Shown here: positions 35,412-47,058 of the stretch, piece by piece
Position numbering within the stretch: the stretch's first letter is position 1
How the letters are laid out: each line of letters opens with the position of its first letter
NCBI GenBank assembly: GCA_030272155.1
Contig: CP126191.1
Location: 2,626,501 to 2,690,500 of the forward strand
DNA: 64,000 bases
From: Tetradesmus obliquus
Taxonomy: Eukaryota; Chlorophyta; Chlorophyceae; Sphaeropleales; Scenedesmaceae
Direction: 5' to 3'
The notes under the pieces: model-generated
Seen by the model: the letters and a program-made list of their open reading frames with translations, nothing else
Database searches by the model: none
What the model was told of the DNA's origin: nothing
Made by a program: the position numbers and the translations under genes

Positions 35412-37811
35412 AAGGGCGGCAGCAACAGCAGCAGCAGCCGCAGCGCTGGGCAACAACGCACCTGGCAGCTGTTGGGTGTGCATGTTGACGCACGTGCTTG
35501 TGCTTGTTTCTGCTGCATTGCTGCATGCGAGTGTGGTGTGTGGGTGCAAACACCCGTGTGTAACATTGTCTGGTGTGGAGGACTCCATTTTTAAACTTGA
35601 ATCTGGTTCGTCGAAATCTGGTGTGTCTTATAATGATTGCCGAGCTTGAGGGAACGAGTTCTGGCCATAGCTCGAATATTGGCATCTCTGGTGTTTCTTA
35701 TACTTATGGCCGAGCTTGAAGCCACCACTTTCACAGGGCACCCTGCTGCGGTGATCAGGAAGGCTCTGCCTGACCACTCTGCAACAGTTTGTGAACCCCA
35801 GCCATCTACCGTTTTTAGGCCGCCAGCACATGTGCACAGCCACTGTGTACAAACACAATTGCGAAAACAAACCCATCACACGCGCGGTTACATACAACAT
35901 AGTGCCGTGACACTGTTGTGGCACAACCATCGGAACGTGTTCTGTTACAACCATCACTGTGACGGCTGTGTTGCATGATGCATCCCCAAGGGTGGACTAG
36001 TCAGTCTTGCCACAGGCACAGCATGCTGTGGTGCTGCTGTCTCGTCATGCATCTGCCATTGACAGCAACCAAAGTTCCTGGTAAGGCTGTCACATGCCGC
36101 AAGGTGGCGACGTTGACCATGTGCGGTTCATGGCAGCGCAGTGGCAGCGCCAACCCTGCGGTCGCAACATCACAGCGCACGGCATGCAGCTGCAGGGCTG
36201 TGTCTCTTCACATGCACAAGACAATGCACTGTGCCGCATGGTGCGGCGTGCAAGGATGATCAGGCGGTGAGCCCGTCCGTTGCGTCACTTATCCCCTCTG
36301 AGACGAGACACACATGTGTAGTAGTGCCATAGTATGCACCGCATGGTCTAAAGAGCAGTATCGACTAGTCAAAAGCGACATGTGTTCATTGCTGCAACTC
36401 AGCCAAGAGCAACACAGCACAGCTGATCACCAATCTGCTAAGAGACAGTAGCTCCTGTGTCAGCCAGCAACTCTACGCAGCTTGTCCAGTCAAGCTGTCA
36501 TGCAAGCAGTACTCGATACATACAACGCAAGGCCAGAGCGGGGGCTGTACCCAGGTGATCGATCATAGTGATATCACTATCGCAGCTGCTGCCACTGTAC
36601 CATCACTGCCCTCCATAACATACAGGAGCACATGCGCACCCTGCACAACAGCGCCCCAACCACCATGGCAGGAGTTGGAAAGCCCAAAAAGCACATCCTA
36701 ACCAACTGTACACTGCCATGGCGGCGGCCGCACGTAACCAACAAAACAGCAACTGCAACTGCATGTGAAATCCAAACATCACCATCGTACTACGTTAGTA
36801 ACGGAACTGCAAACCGCATGTGGTGTGTTCTTCTCACAGAGCAGCAGCTCAGCCGAGGAACAAAAGGCCGAACCCAGCACCAACTGCGGCCTCAAAATAA
36901 AACTGCGGCCATCACCATCAGCCTTGTTTGGCACCTTCGCAGGCAGGCCTGTGACAATATGTACATACATATAACATATATACATATTTGGTGGATTTGT
37001 AGTTGATGCAGTAAGAAGCAACACACATGTTTATTTTGATGGATCTGCAATTGATGCAGTAAACAACAACACACATACCCTACTCAGATTGGCAGCCAGG
37101 CCTGCTAGAGCCTAGAAAGGTTCAACACACACACACCAGCACTGACCAGAATTCACCACACACAAAGCCATCATAACGCACCAAACCAGGATACGACACG
37201 CACCAACGCAGAGCCGTCCCTCAGCACCTGAACAGTCTTTACAACAGACGGCAAAAGGCATTTCTGTCATAGTGCAATGGGCCTGCAGGTTCTAACATTA
37301 CGGAAGCCAGCCGCCAAGTGGAGTAGCTACCGGCACGGACAGAAAAGAACAGTGAGCAGCACTACCCCAAAACCTCAGCGCACACCCACAGCAAATGAAA
37401 CCACTGCAAAGTTGCCTGCACTGCTGCAGCAGCGCATGCATGCCATTCCGAATTGAGATAGAAAAGTACAGTGAGCAGCACTACCCCAATCGCAAGATAT
37501 GCTGCCGTTTGCGCCACACCCGTGTTCTAGCCCACAAGATACCCGCAAAGCATACTGCCAAGACATCGCTGCGCCAGTGACACTGCACCCCATTCTTCAG
37601 CTGTGAACCCCCTTTTGAATGTGATCCGTACATGCAATGCTGCACCTGAAATACTACCAGAGTCTCTGATTGCTGAGAGGGTGCTATCTCAACACACATG
37701 GCCGTCGCACAAGGTGTTGTTCATGCGTTGATCACACCACGAAAACCAAAAGTCCTACAATACCGCGAGCTATGCATCCCCACACTCATGCCACGATGCA
37801 TGCGCATGTAA
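35412..37811. other. 2.4-kb gene-free stretch
   Basis: No conserved exon seen on either strand. It contains a TGTAA near 35560 (possible adenylate kinase polyadenylation signal). An imperfect repeat ending GAGCTTGA lies around 35596-35720. A 20-bp direct repeat, CAGTGAGCAGCACTACCCCA, starts at 37350 and 37470. Confidence 0.5.
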
Positions 37812-39974
37812 CTATGCAGCTGCAGCTACAGCTGTGGCAGCTTGTGCTGCGGCACGCACAGCAGTAGCCAGCCCACCACTCGGGCCTTGTCTCGCCTGCA
37901 TAACCCTAAAGATCGCTTCATCAAACAGCGCAAGAGGACTTTTGCCCAATGCGCGGTACACAGCCCGCAGCGGCGCCTGAAGCGCGTGGTGCGCCTGAGC
38001 CAGCAGGTGCTGTGCTGGCATGACATGTTTGCGGGGCAGCAGCTGCAGCAGCTGCGCCTCACCCGGCCAAGCAGTGTGTGTGGATGCCGCAAAGCCCTCA
38101 ACCACGATTGAGCCTGACAGGGTCCAGGGGCTGTACATGCCCTGCTCGATGCTGGCAGTCACCTGCAACGGAGCAGCAGCAGCAGCAGCAGCAACATATA
38201 TCTGGTGAGACAAAAGCAGGGGACTGTGTGGAAGTATGCAAAAGAGATTGACAGGGCAAACACCGCGTCAGGGGCTCACTGCAAGTGCTGCTGGTGCTCG
38301 CAATATGAGGGGCAGTGAATAAAGCGCTGTTGCCGGCAGACTGCTGCAACATGTCGCAGGTAGCGATACAAGGCGTGGAGGCACATGCAACCCCCCTCCA
38401 ACACAAGCACGAACCCTACACCTGCCCACTACAGGGCACATGTGCCAGCAGCTGCAAGCACGCGCCGGCAGCTTGAAGTGCTGTTCAGGTTTCAGCAGTA
38501 GCTAGCCAACACGCTTTGGAAAACGCCCCACCTCATCAACGCGTGCCAGCACAGCTTGTTGGCCCTGCAGCAGCCACACCAAATCACCAGCAGCCACCTC
38601 GCGCGCATGCTTGAGGCACTGCTGCTGCTGTCCCACACCACAGGCAGTCGGCACGTAGTGCATGGGTGACAGTGTCAGCGCCTTGCTGCTGCCTGCCGCC
38701 CCAACAGGCGAGGCACGAATGTTCAGGTAGGTTGCTGCTGCACCTGCGTCCCTGTGGGGTGTAAGATAGACACTGTCAAACACTGCCTTGCCTGTTGACA
38801 CATCAACCGCCAGCACCTTGTCACCAACCGCCAGCTGCGCAACAGGCTTGGGTCCCGCAGGCGTTATAACACGCGCCACAGCAGGGAAGCATGTGCCGTC
38901 GTTGGGCAGAATCTGGAACGCTGTGTCTTTGCGGTTCAGCAGCGCCTTATTAACTGCGCAGGTGATGGTTACCGGCGTGCCAGAGTAGTTGCTGGCTGCT
39001 GGCTTGTTGTCCCTGTCGAATTGCCACTGGATGCTGGGCACGTCAAAGGGTGGGGCATCTGTGCAGTTCTGAGGTGATTTGGGGTCACCTGTGGGCACAC
39101 ATGTCTGGCCGTAGGTGTAGTTGAAGCCAGTTTTGCCGTACAGCATGTATGTGCAGCGGACCTTGTCCTTGATGCTGGTGAGGTTTGCAGGAAGCCGGTA
39201 GACTGCGCCGACATCGTCGAGGGTTTTTGAAGGCGAGTAGGCATATTTGAGGAGGTTGGTGATCTGGGCTGGCTTGTAAGCGGTGTGCGCCTTTGTGAAC
39301 TTGCAGGTGAAGCCGTTGGCAGTGACGGCGGACGCAAGAGGCGACACTGCAATGATGGCACCTGCAGCAGGAGGCAACAAACGCACGGTTGCATTAGTAG
39401 CAGTTTGATGATGCACGCGGGAGGGGTTAGACGCATGTACAGCCAATGAAAGAGCTAGCGAAACAGGTTTGAGGCGCCACGTTGTATGCAACAGAAAGCT
39501 GACCGCCATGGACCGCATAGATGCTAACAAATGCGCACGGCAGCGGCAGCATGCACCTGTGCAGCACGCATGTGTATGTGGTGCAGGATGCTGGGTCAAA
39601 CAAATTGCCCTCTGATATGCAGTGAGTGCCGGCTGCATTTACTGGCACTCACCAGGCTGGTAGCGCTCAGTAGGTGTGCCAGGCGGGGCTGTTGGATCCT
39701 GCTCTATTGCCTGGGTGATTATACTCATCAGGAAGCAGCCCATGCCTGGCACAAAGCCCACTGTGTAGAAGTCCAAGCTGTCTTTCACAGGGCTGGGACC
39801 AGCAGCCTGTGCAATGCCCACAGCACCAGCCACTCTGCCAATGGCCTCTTTCTTGACCTCCTGTGCCACACAGCTGGCCACCTTGCTGTAGAAGCTGCCC
39901 TGGGCAGCAGCAGCAGCAGCAGCAGCGGCAGAGGCTGCCACGAGCGCCACGAGCAGTAGGCCACTGGACCTCAT
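37812..39974 (-). CDS. Secreted Hedgehog-type Hint-domain protein
   Basis: Three in-phase exons: 39653-39974, 38532-39361 and 37812-38162, about 500 residues. The N-terminal MRSSGLLLVALVAASAAAA is a signal peptide. A roughly 250-residue Cys-containing extracellular segment of unknown family follows. Next comes a Hint domain: catalytic cysteine in GTCFPAVARVITPAG, then VAQLAVGDKVLAVD, histidine in LSPMHYVPT, REVAAGDLVWLL, and the closing strand YSPWTLSGSIVVEGFAASTH. Hint domains carry out cysteine-dependent self-processing in Hedgehog proteins; the CFP start, -GD-VLA and closing strand match. No Hedgehog signalling domain is seen. The C-terminal ~70 residues after the Hint core are Ala- and Leu-rich. 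Cleavage is inferred, not shown. Confidence 0.85.
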
Positions 39975-41297
39975 GGCGTCTGTGTTGGATGTTCAGGGCT
40001 GTCAAACCTGCAGGAAATGTACCCATGATTGCACCAGGTCGCACAGCAACATCAACAGCCAGAAGCCAGATCAGGTTGCAGGACTTGATGGTTCGAACAT
40101 CATCCAGTAGCAGTGCTAGCCACAGCCTGAAGTCTTTGAAAAAGGGAAAAGCTCATTTGCATTGAGTTATGCTCTCATCAGGAGCACGCTAGCAGCTAAG
40201 CGATGCACTAGCGCTGCATCGTAGCTGTAGCGCCAAAGGCACCAGTCCTTGCAGTACAGATCGCCCAACGCAAGTGCCATGCAACGCATTATAAAGTTCC
40301 ATAAACTGGATTTACATGAGCCTACTGCCTGTAGCCAGAGCATTGCGCTTCACCTGAGTCGACAGGAAGATCCTCGCCTTACTGACACGGAAATGCAGGT
40401 GCCACAAGCGGCTGCGGTTTGCTGTAAGATGCGCAGGCTGAGCTGCGGTGCGCAACATTAAGCTTTCTTGGTGGCCCGATTCTTGGCGGGTTGGGCTTTA
40501 ATCACTCGCTCAATGTACAATCACTCACGTGCTCACGTGAAGGGGTTCCATAACTCCTTGCCATTGTATCGCAGCGGTGGTAGTTTAGATCAATTGACAG
40601 GTGATGCAGCCCACATCATGCAGGGTGACTCAGCACATGTCACTATAAGAAATATGCAGTGTACACATGTGCAGCTGCCACAACTATCACCTCAGATACA
40701 TTCTGTACTTCAATCAATGATTTGTGACCCTTGTTGTGGCTGGCACGTGCTCGCCAGACATAAAGGCGGAAAAGGGAACTGCTGACTTCCTGCGCATGTG
40801 GCGTCATCATCAGCAGCAAGGCCAGGCAGAGGTGCAGGCCCCGTGGCTGGCCCAGCAGAGTCAGCAGTGCCGGATTTCAGCATGTGGTGCATGTGTCGAA
40901 GTAGATCAGGCAGCACTAGATGCCTTTGGCAAGGCAAATCAAACAAAAACAAGCACGCCTGCTGTGTCACCTTTTCGCAAGGGTTCAAGGACGTTTGATT
41001 TGACAGCTGGTGGTTACTTCCAGCAAAGCCGCCTGGCCTGCTGTAAGTGATAAACCGCACATCAAATAACATTAATTATAAGATTGGTGGCAGCAAAAGG
41101 TCGTGCAGCCTATTCGGCTTTAACTTGACTGAAGGCACCGAACACAGGCGCGGCCTTGACTGCTGTCCGGCTTCGCTTATTTGATTCGTCACATTTTTAT
41201 ACTTCAAAAGGATGCTTGGCTCTTGAAATCGCGCAGCCGTCGCTGAGGAGCGCCAGAACTGTGTACAACAGCAGGTGCAGCAGCAACTTGCTTGAGG
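39975..41297. promoter_or_regulatory. 1.3-kb divergent intergenic region, Hint gene / GBP gene
   Basis: It separates two head-to-head start codons (39974 minus, 41298 plus). No coding exon is recognised in it. It is poor in CAG tracts compared with the genes on either side. No specific binding site is claimed. Confidence 0.45.
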
Positions 41298-42996
41298 ATG
41301 GAATACCCTGCTGGAGCACCTGTCCCCCTGCAGCTTATATCAATAGATAGTGCAACCGGACGCGTGAGCTGCGGAGAAGAGGCACTAGCCTGCTTGCGGT
41401 CCATAAAGACCCCAATAGGGGTGGTTTCTGTCTGTGGCAGGGCCAGGACAGGCAAAAGCTACATCCTTAACCAGCTGCTGGGCCAGAGCACAGGCTTCCA
41501 GCTTGCTCACAGCCACAGGCCATGCACCAAGGGCCTGTGGATATGGTCAAAGCCCTTCAGACGCGTGGGGCCGGACGGCAATGAGTACCATCTGGTGGGC
41601 TGCAGCAGCAGACGTGTGCACATGACGCTGTTGTAACAGCAGCAGTTGCAGCAGATGGGACCAGCAGTGCAGGATCAGCAAGTTTACCACAGCAGGGTGA
41701 ATAAGGTTCAAACTCAAACAGCAGTTGCAGACAGCGCGATTTGCTGCTCGCAGTACATAGCGCATCTGTGCGTACACCGGGCACTGATGAAGTTGATAAA
41801 CACCAACAGCTGGTGCACATCAGGTGGCGCAGTGCAGCAGCAGCCATGACAAACAGCACTTGGTGTCATGTGGCGGCGCGCGGCAGTTGGGCAGCCTGGC
41901 GTACTATGCAGCAGCAGCGCTGACACTCACGTTCATGCTGCTTCGCCTGACCACAGCCATTTGCGTGTACTGCCTGTCGTAGGTATTGCTGGATTCCGAG
42001 GGGATTGATGCCTATGACCAGGTGGGATGCAGTCTGCAGCCGTGGAACCGCAGTAGTGGAACAGCAGCAGCAGCCACCACGGGAGCAGCAATGCGGCAAG
42101 CATCTACAGGGCATAGTACGATGCAGTGAAGCTGCAACAGCGCCGGGTTGCTGCTAGTAGTTGTATGGTATGTGCGATCCCAGACAGCAGTTGCTGCGTT
42201 AAATCTATCATCAACTGGTAGCTTACGCTGCTGCTGATGATGCTGATGATGCTGCTGCAGAGGGCCCAGGATGGCGTGCAGCTGCTGTCACTGGCTGTGC
42301 TGCTGTCCAGCATGTTTGTGTTCAATCAAATGGGGCCCATAGATGAGGCAGCACTGGACAGGCTCAGCCTGGTGACGCAGATCACAAAGCACATACGCGT
42401 GAGGGCAGGCGGAGCAGCAGCAGGTGAGATTGCGCTATGGCAGTAGGCTGGCGCAGCAGCAGCACCACCGCCACATGCACACTGCTGCAATGCTGCGTGC
42501 AAAACAACTGCAGTGCTCGTGACTGCAGGCAGCAGAACAGCAGCAGGCAGTTATGTGTGCAGCACTGTAGTAGTTGGCAGGCAGCCTCACCAGCGCACTT
42601 GCATGCTGCAGCTGGACTCCACTCAGCATGCCGAGATGTGCTCTGCATGGTTTGTGTTATTCTGCCGCTGCTGCTGCAGAGGATGCCAGTGAGCTATCCA
42701 CATTCACGCCCTCCTTCCTGTGGCTGCTGAGAGACTTCTACCTGGACCTGGAGGACGAGGGGCGCAAGGTGCGCAGCAGCGGCAGCAGCAGCAGCTCCTA
42801 CGATGCCAACAGATTACATACGCAGCAGCGGCAGCAGCAGCAGCTCTGTTGCAGCAAACCACATGCGCAGCTGGAGTTACAAAACAATAAGCTCGAGTTG
42901 CTCGTGTCATCAAGCCTGCAGGATGCCAGCAGCTGCGAGTGGTGCAAGACCACCCATGCGTCTGGTCGTGTACAAGTGCCGTTGATGTGTTGGAGG

Positions 42997-43033
<37 letters not shown>

Positions 43034-46000
43034 AGGTGTCGCCGCGGGAGTACCTGGAGACAGCACTGTCACCATCAGCAGGAGCAGGCGCAGCAGTAGA
43101 GGCAAAGAACCAGGTGAGGCTGGTGCAGACGGCAGAACTGTCTGTTGCTGTGTCAGCTGCGCCGGAACTCAGCCATAACAGCCAGGCCAAGCCCAGCATA
43201 ACTTAATGCAACGGCGGTTCTTGAGCTACGAGGTGTGCTTTGTTGCTTGCTCACTAGCCACTTCTGCAGTAATCCCACTCGTCAAAGCCCAATCTGCATC
43301 ATCACAGTGCTGCTGCTGTTGCCTTCTGTTGCTTTGCACCCCGCCTCACTCGCCGCCAGATCCGCGGCTCCATCAAGGCGCTGTTCCCCGACCGCGACTG
43401 CTTCACGCTGGTGCGCCCCATGCACGACGAGCGCGCCCTCAACCGGCTCAACACGCTGCAGCAGGAGCAGCTGCGGCCAGAGTTCCAGGAGGTGCGGATG
43501 CACAGCCTGCAGCTAGCAGCAGCAGGGGGCTGCTGTGGTGTTTAGGACAGTGCTGCAGCTGCTGTAGACAGTTGTAGCGCCAGTCACAGATGATGCAGAC
43601 AGGAGCAGCAGCTGCGGCCAGAGTTCCAGGAGGTGCGTGGGCAGCATGTGAGGTGCAGCCGCGCCAGCCTGCGGCGCTTTGGGCAGTGCTGCAGCTGCTG
43701 CAGACGGTTGTAGCGCCGGTCACAGATGATGCAGACAGCAGCAGCTGCGGCCGGAAATCCAGGAGGTGGGCGGGCAGCATGCGAGTGCAGCAGCAGGGGC
43801 TGCTGTGGTGCTTTCAACAGTGGTGCAGCAGGAGCAGCTGCGGGCAGAGTTCCAGGAGGTGCAGGTTCCACTTGAGGTGCAAGCGCTCGCCCGCGCCGTT
43901 TTGGGCAGCGCTGAGTGGGCACAGTCTGGAGGTAGCAGCAGCAGGAGGCTGCCGTGCGTTGGGCAGTGCTGCAGCTGCTGTGGACGTATGTAGCGCCAGC
44001 CGCAGATGTTGCAGACAGTTGATATATAGGTGTAGCCGTTGCTCTGCTGACAGCTTTGAGCGCTGATTGCTTGCAGCTGACAGCAACTCGCTGTGTTCAT
44101 GCATGTGTGCTCTCTTTCTGGCTGCAGGGCGTGTCCAAGCTAACGCGGCTGCTGCTGGCGCGCGCGCAGCCGAAGCGCATCGGTTTTGTGCCTGTCTCAG
44201 GCGTGATGCTGGCTGGGCTGGCTGAGGCGTACTCAGCGGCGATAAACGAGGGCGCTGTGCCGACCATAGCTACAGCATGGCAGGTGCGGGCACACAGCAG
44301 CTGTTTTGATTGGGTAGTACTGCTGTGCGAAGGTAGCACAGGGCAAGTCTTGCACATGGTGCAGCGTTCTGCAGCTGCCGTATGCCGTGCTTCGCATGCA
44401 GTGTGCTGCAGTGTTGCAACATATCTTGCTCCTTGCAACAAGTTTGGCTGTGGCCAGGGATCAGTGCAGCAGAGCTTGCTTGCTGCTTGCTGCTCAGCAA
44501 CCTGGCGACGCAAACCCATCATTTTGGATGGGACACTGTGTTATCGGTGCCGTTGCGTCTGCCGCCTGCCGCAGGGCGTTGCTGAGGCGGAGTGCCGGCG
44601 AGCAGCAGCAGCTGCCGAGGATGCATACCGGCTGGAGTTCAATGTGGAGGGCACGCCAGCAGAGCCGGAGGCGTTGCTGGAGGAGCACCTGGTGAGCATT
44701 TGGCAAGCCACAGCTCAGCCCTGCTGGATTGGCTCTGAGCCACAAGCTGCAGTGCCATTGCGTGCGGCTGGTGTGCGCTCTGCTTGCGTGGCAATTGTGG
44801 TAGTGCTACCTGCAGTAGGGAAAGCCAAACTCGACTGACAGCGCCAACGCTGCATCCTTGCACTGTCTGTGTACTTGTTGCTGCAGCGCTGCATGGCTGC
44901 CGCCAAGGCTGTGTTCAAGTCCATAGCAGTGGCAGAGCCGCGCGTGCGTGGCGAGGCCAAGGCAGGCCTCATAGCAGCGCTGCAGCACCGCTATGAACTC
45001 ACACGGGAGGCTGTGCTGGCGCGCGCAGCAGCGGGGGTGGACCAGGCGCTGCTCAGCGCTGCGCAGCAGATAAGCACGGTGCGTGTGCAGGCCCTGCGCA
45101 GTGTGCCATTACTGCTGCTTGTGTGTGTTACCAGCAGTTTGGCAGCAGTGAGGACGCACTGTTTGGGGTGGCGCCTGTCGAACTAGCTGTGAAGCCTGCT
45201 TCACCCTGCCGCTATTCCGGCTTATGAGGATGCCACAGTCCATGCCCTTACCTTGCCGCACTGCCAGACGCAGATGTGTGCTGCATGCCACTGGTATGCA
45301 ACTGTAACTTTGCAGGCTGCGCGGCTGCACAAGACATGGGCCGAGGTGCAGGGCCAGGTGTCGACAGCCATAGCAGCATACGACGCAGCCACTGCGGGCC
45401 CCACCAAGTGGCCCCGGTTGACGGTGTTCCTGCAGCAGCAGTACGGGCACATGGTGGCGGACTTTGTGCAGAAGTGCGAGGCAGATGCGGAGAAAAAGGT
45501 GCGCTGTTGTTGCACACAATGTGTTGCGGCAGGACGTGCTGTGAGCCTGTTGTGCCAGCGAGTTTGGTCCAGCTGCTTTGGAGCAGTTTGAACTGCTGAC
45601 GATGATGCTGCCATCCTCAAGGTGTAGGTTTTGTGGGGTTTTTCAAGTGGGCTTTCAGAAGTGTGTGTGATGGATGCTTGGCTGTACTGCCTGTGGTGCT
45701 GTGCAGATTAGCGAGGCGCACACAGCAGCGCGGGAGGCGGAGTGGAAGCTCAGTGCGGCAGAGAACAAGGCAAACAAGGTGCGCCTGCTGCCTGCACCAG
45801 CTCGCAGTCGCGCTGAGCCGTGCATGCATAGCAGAGACTAGCCTTGTTCAACTACAGCAAGCGCCACGACTTGCATCACAGATGGGTGACAGGAGCGCGG
45901 CAGCACGACTACCACAGCATTCTAAAGCTAAGGCCAATGCTGCATGCACACATCCGCACTGTTGTGTTACAGGCGGAGATCCGCGTGCGCGACTTGGTGT

Positions 46001-46125
46001 CGGCCGAAGAGGCGCTGAAGCTGCAGCTCAGCGCGGAGCGGCAGCGCCACAGCAGCAGCAGCCGCAGCTCAAGCGGCGGCGGCTGGCTGGCCTGCTTCAG
46101 GCCAAGTGAAGGAGGCGGCTTCTAG
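41298..46125 (+). CDS. Guanylate-binding protein (GBP/atlastin-type large GTPase)
   Basis: Twelve in-phase exons: 41298-41594, 41983-42021, 42261-42423, 42680-42768, 43036-43113, 43360-43491, 44128-44283, 44575-44691, 44887-45078, 45316-45498, 45707-45778, 45973-46125, about 556 residues. GTPase motifs: P-loop GRARTGKS (residues about 54-61), switch region CTKGLWIW, DxxG-equivalent LLDSEGID, and the GBP-specific RD motif in PSFLWLLRDFYLDL. Then come SPREYLE and FPDRDCFTLVRPMHDERAL, as in GBP1. The helical middle and C-terminal region (GVSKLTRLL..., AECRRAAAAAEDAYRLEF, charged coiled coil EIRVRDLVSAEEALKLQL) follows animal and plant GBPs. It ends WLACFRPSEGGGF; the lone Cys near the end could be lipidated, but no CaaX box is present. 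Substrate is GTP; role probably membrane dynamics or defence (inference). Confidence 0.93.
43600..43870 (+). repeat. Three copies of the 3' edge of GBP exon 6
   Basis: QEQLRPEFQE plus donor (exon end 43491) recurs near 43600-43637, 43738-43773 and 43828-43863, spaced about 90-140 bp. The intervening sequence is also repeated (TTGTAGCGCC-GTCACAGATGATGCAGACAG). Confidence 0.93.
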
Positions 46126-46629
46126 TGGTTGTTTATTTACTTCAAGATCTGATTATTGGTATAGCAGCAGGTGATGTTCTGCTGGAAGGTGACTAGCTCG
46201 TAGCAGGCATGCTGATTGTCACGTGAGTGCCGGCTGGTGCAGTGTGCTGCAATTGATTGGCGGCTATCTGCGCGGTTATGTTGCAGTTGGCGAGCAGCGC
46301 TACAGGTCAGGGGCATCCTGTTGCGAATGGCTGGCATAGGCCACGCCTAGCTGTGGCTGTGCTTGTAGTAAGAAGTGCCAAGCACCAAGCCAGCAGCTGG
46401 TGCGAGACCATGGATATGTAGTCAAGCAGCATGCACCGCTTGGTATATATATCGGCTGGCGTGGCTTTTTGACAGAGGCAGGTGCCGCGTATCAAGCACA
46501 GCTGTTGCTGCTGGCAAGTGGGTGGTTTGACGGGTTGTAGCCCTCTGTTTGGTGTGTTTCAGGGGTGTGGCTATGTTGGTGTGTATATACACACACATAA
46601 ATGTGCGGGTGTGCGGGTGCCTGTTGGCG
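46126..46629. other. Intergenic region after the GBP gene
   Basis: No gene seen. Contains the GBP 3' UTR and a TGTGTATATACACACAC palindromic stretch near 46581-46597. Confidence 0.5.
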
Positions 46630-46634
46630 GTCAT

Positions 46635-46880
46635 TGTAACGGGGACCTGTGGTGACACTGTCCGGTGACATGTCTCTATAGCCCGCTACAAGGTAGAGGA
46701 TGGGACGCTATCCAATACCACTGTTATACAGGAGAACGACGTGCACTCAGTGCGAGGGGATTTGATGCCGACCTCGGGTTTTATCTTGCGGTCTGGCTAC
46801 GTCGGCAAGGACGTGTGTATATATGGTGCACATCGTTCCCCAATCCCATTATCCAGTAGCAGGTCACTAGGCCTGTTACA
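46635..46880 (+). repeat. 5' LTR
   Basis: 246 bp, TGTAAC...GTTACA. Contains a TATATA box near 46817-46823. Its first 38 bp are repeated inside the element at 47021-47058. Confidence 0.93.
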
Positions 46881-46883
46881 TCT

Positions 46884-46958
46884 TGGTAGCTGAGACAGGT
46901 TTCGATCCTGTGACCTATGGGTTATGAGCCCATCACGCTTCCACTGCGCCACTCAGCT
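46884..46958 (-). tRNA. Full-length antisense copy of initiator tRNA-Met (CAT) with encoded CCA, at the primer-binding site
   Basis: On the minus strand this reads as a complete cloverleaf: acceptor AGCTGAG/CTCAGCT, D-arm GCGC/GCGT, anticodon stem ATGGG/CCCAT with loop CTCATAA, and T-arm ACAGG/CCTGT with loop ATCGAAA. The A1-U72 pair, the three G-C pairs at the anticodon and the A54/A60 T-loop are hallmarks of eukaryotic initiator tRNA. CCA follows the discriminator A directly (46884-46886), three bases from the LTR end. Nuclear tRNA genes do not encode CCA, so this is best read as a reverse-transcribed primer rather than an ordinary gene. A-box TGGCGCAGTGG and B-box GGATCGAAACC are intact, so RNA polymerase III transcription cannot be excluded. 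Confidence 0.9.
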
Positions 46959-46991
46959 GCTGCTCGAACCCAGGCCGCACCGAGCTGCTGC

Positions 46992-47017
46992 GGATAATGG
47001 GATTGGGGAACGATGTG
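46992..47017 (-). repeat. Inverted copy of an LTR segment
   Basis: A perfect 26-bp reverse complement of LTR positions 46829-46854, imperfectly extended by a few bases. With the LTR it brackets the tRNA copy and could fold into a long hairpin. Confidence 0.93.
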
Positions 47018-47020
47018 AGT

Positions 47021-47058
47021 TGTAACGGGGACCTGTGGTGACACTGTCCGGTGACATG
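47021..47058 (+). repeat. Second copy of the LTR 5' terminus inside the element
   Basis: 38 bp identical to 46635-46672 (start TGTAACGGGG, end GGTGACATG). The last three bases supply the ATG of the internal ORF. Confidence 0.93.

Noticed and set aside
35637-37006. Several 100-120-residue ORFs between adenylate kinase and the Hint gene
   Set aside because: No domain or splice support; lengths are expected by chance in this base composition.
46887-46958. Ordinary nuclear tRNA-Met gene
   Set aside because: CCA is encoded, the end lies three bases from the LTR, and the orientation is exactly that of a primer-binding site. A Pol III gene role is left open but not favoured.
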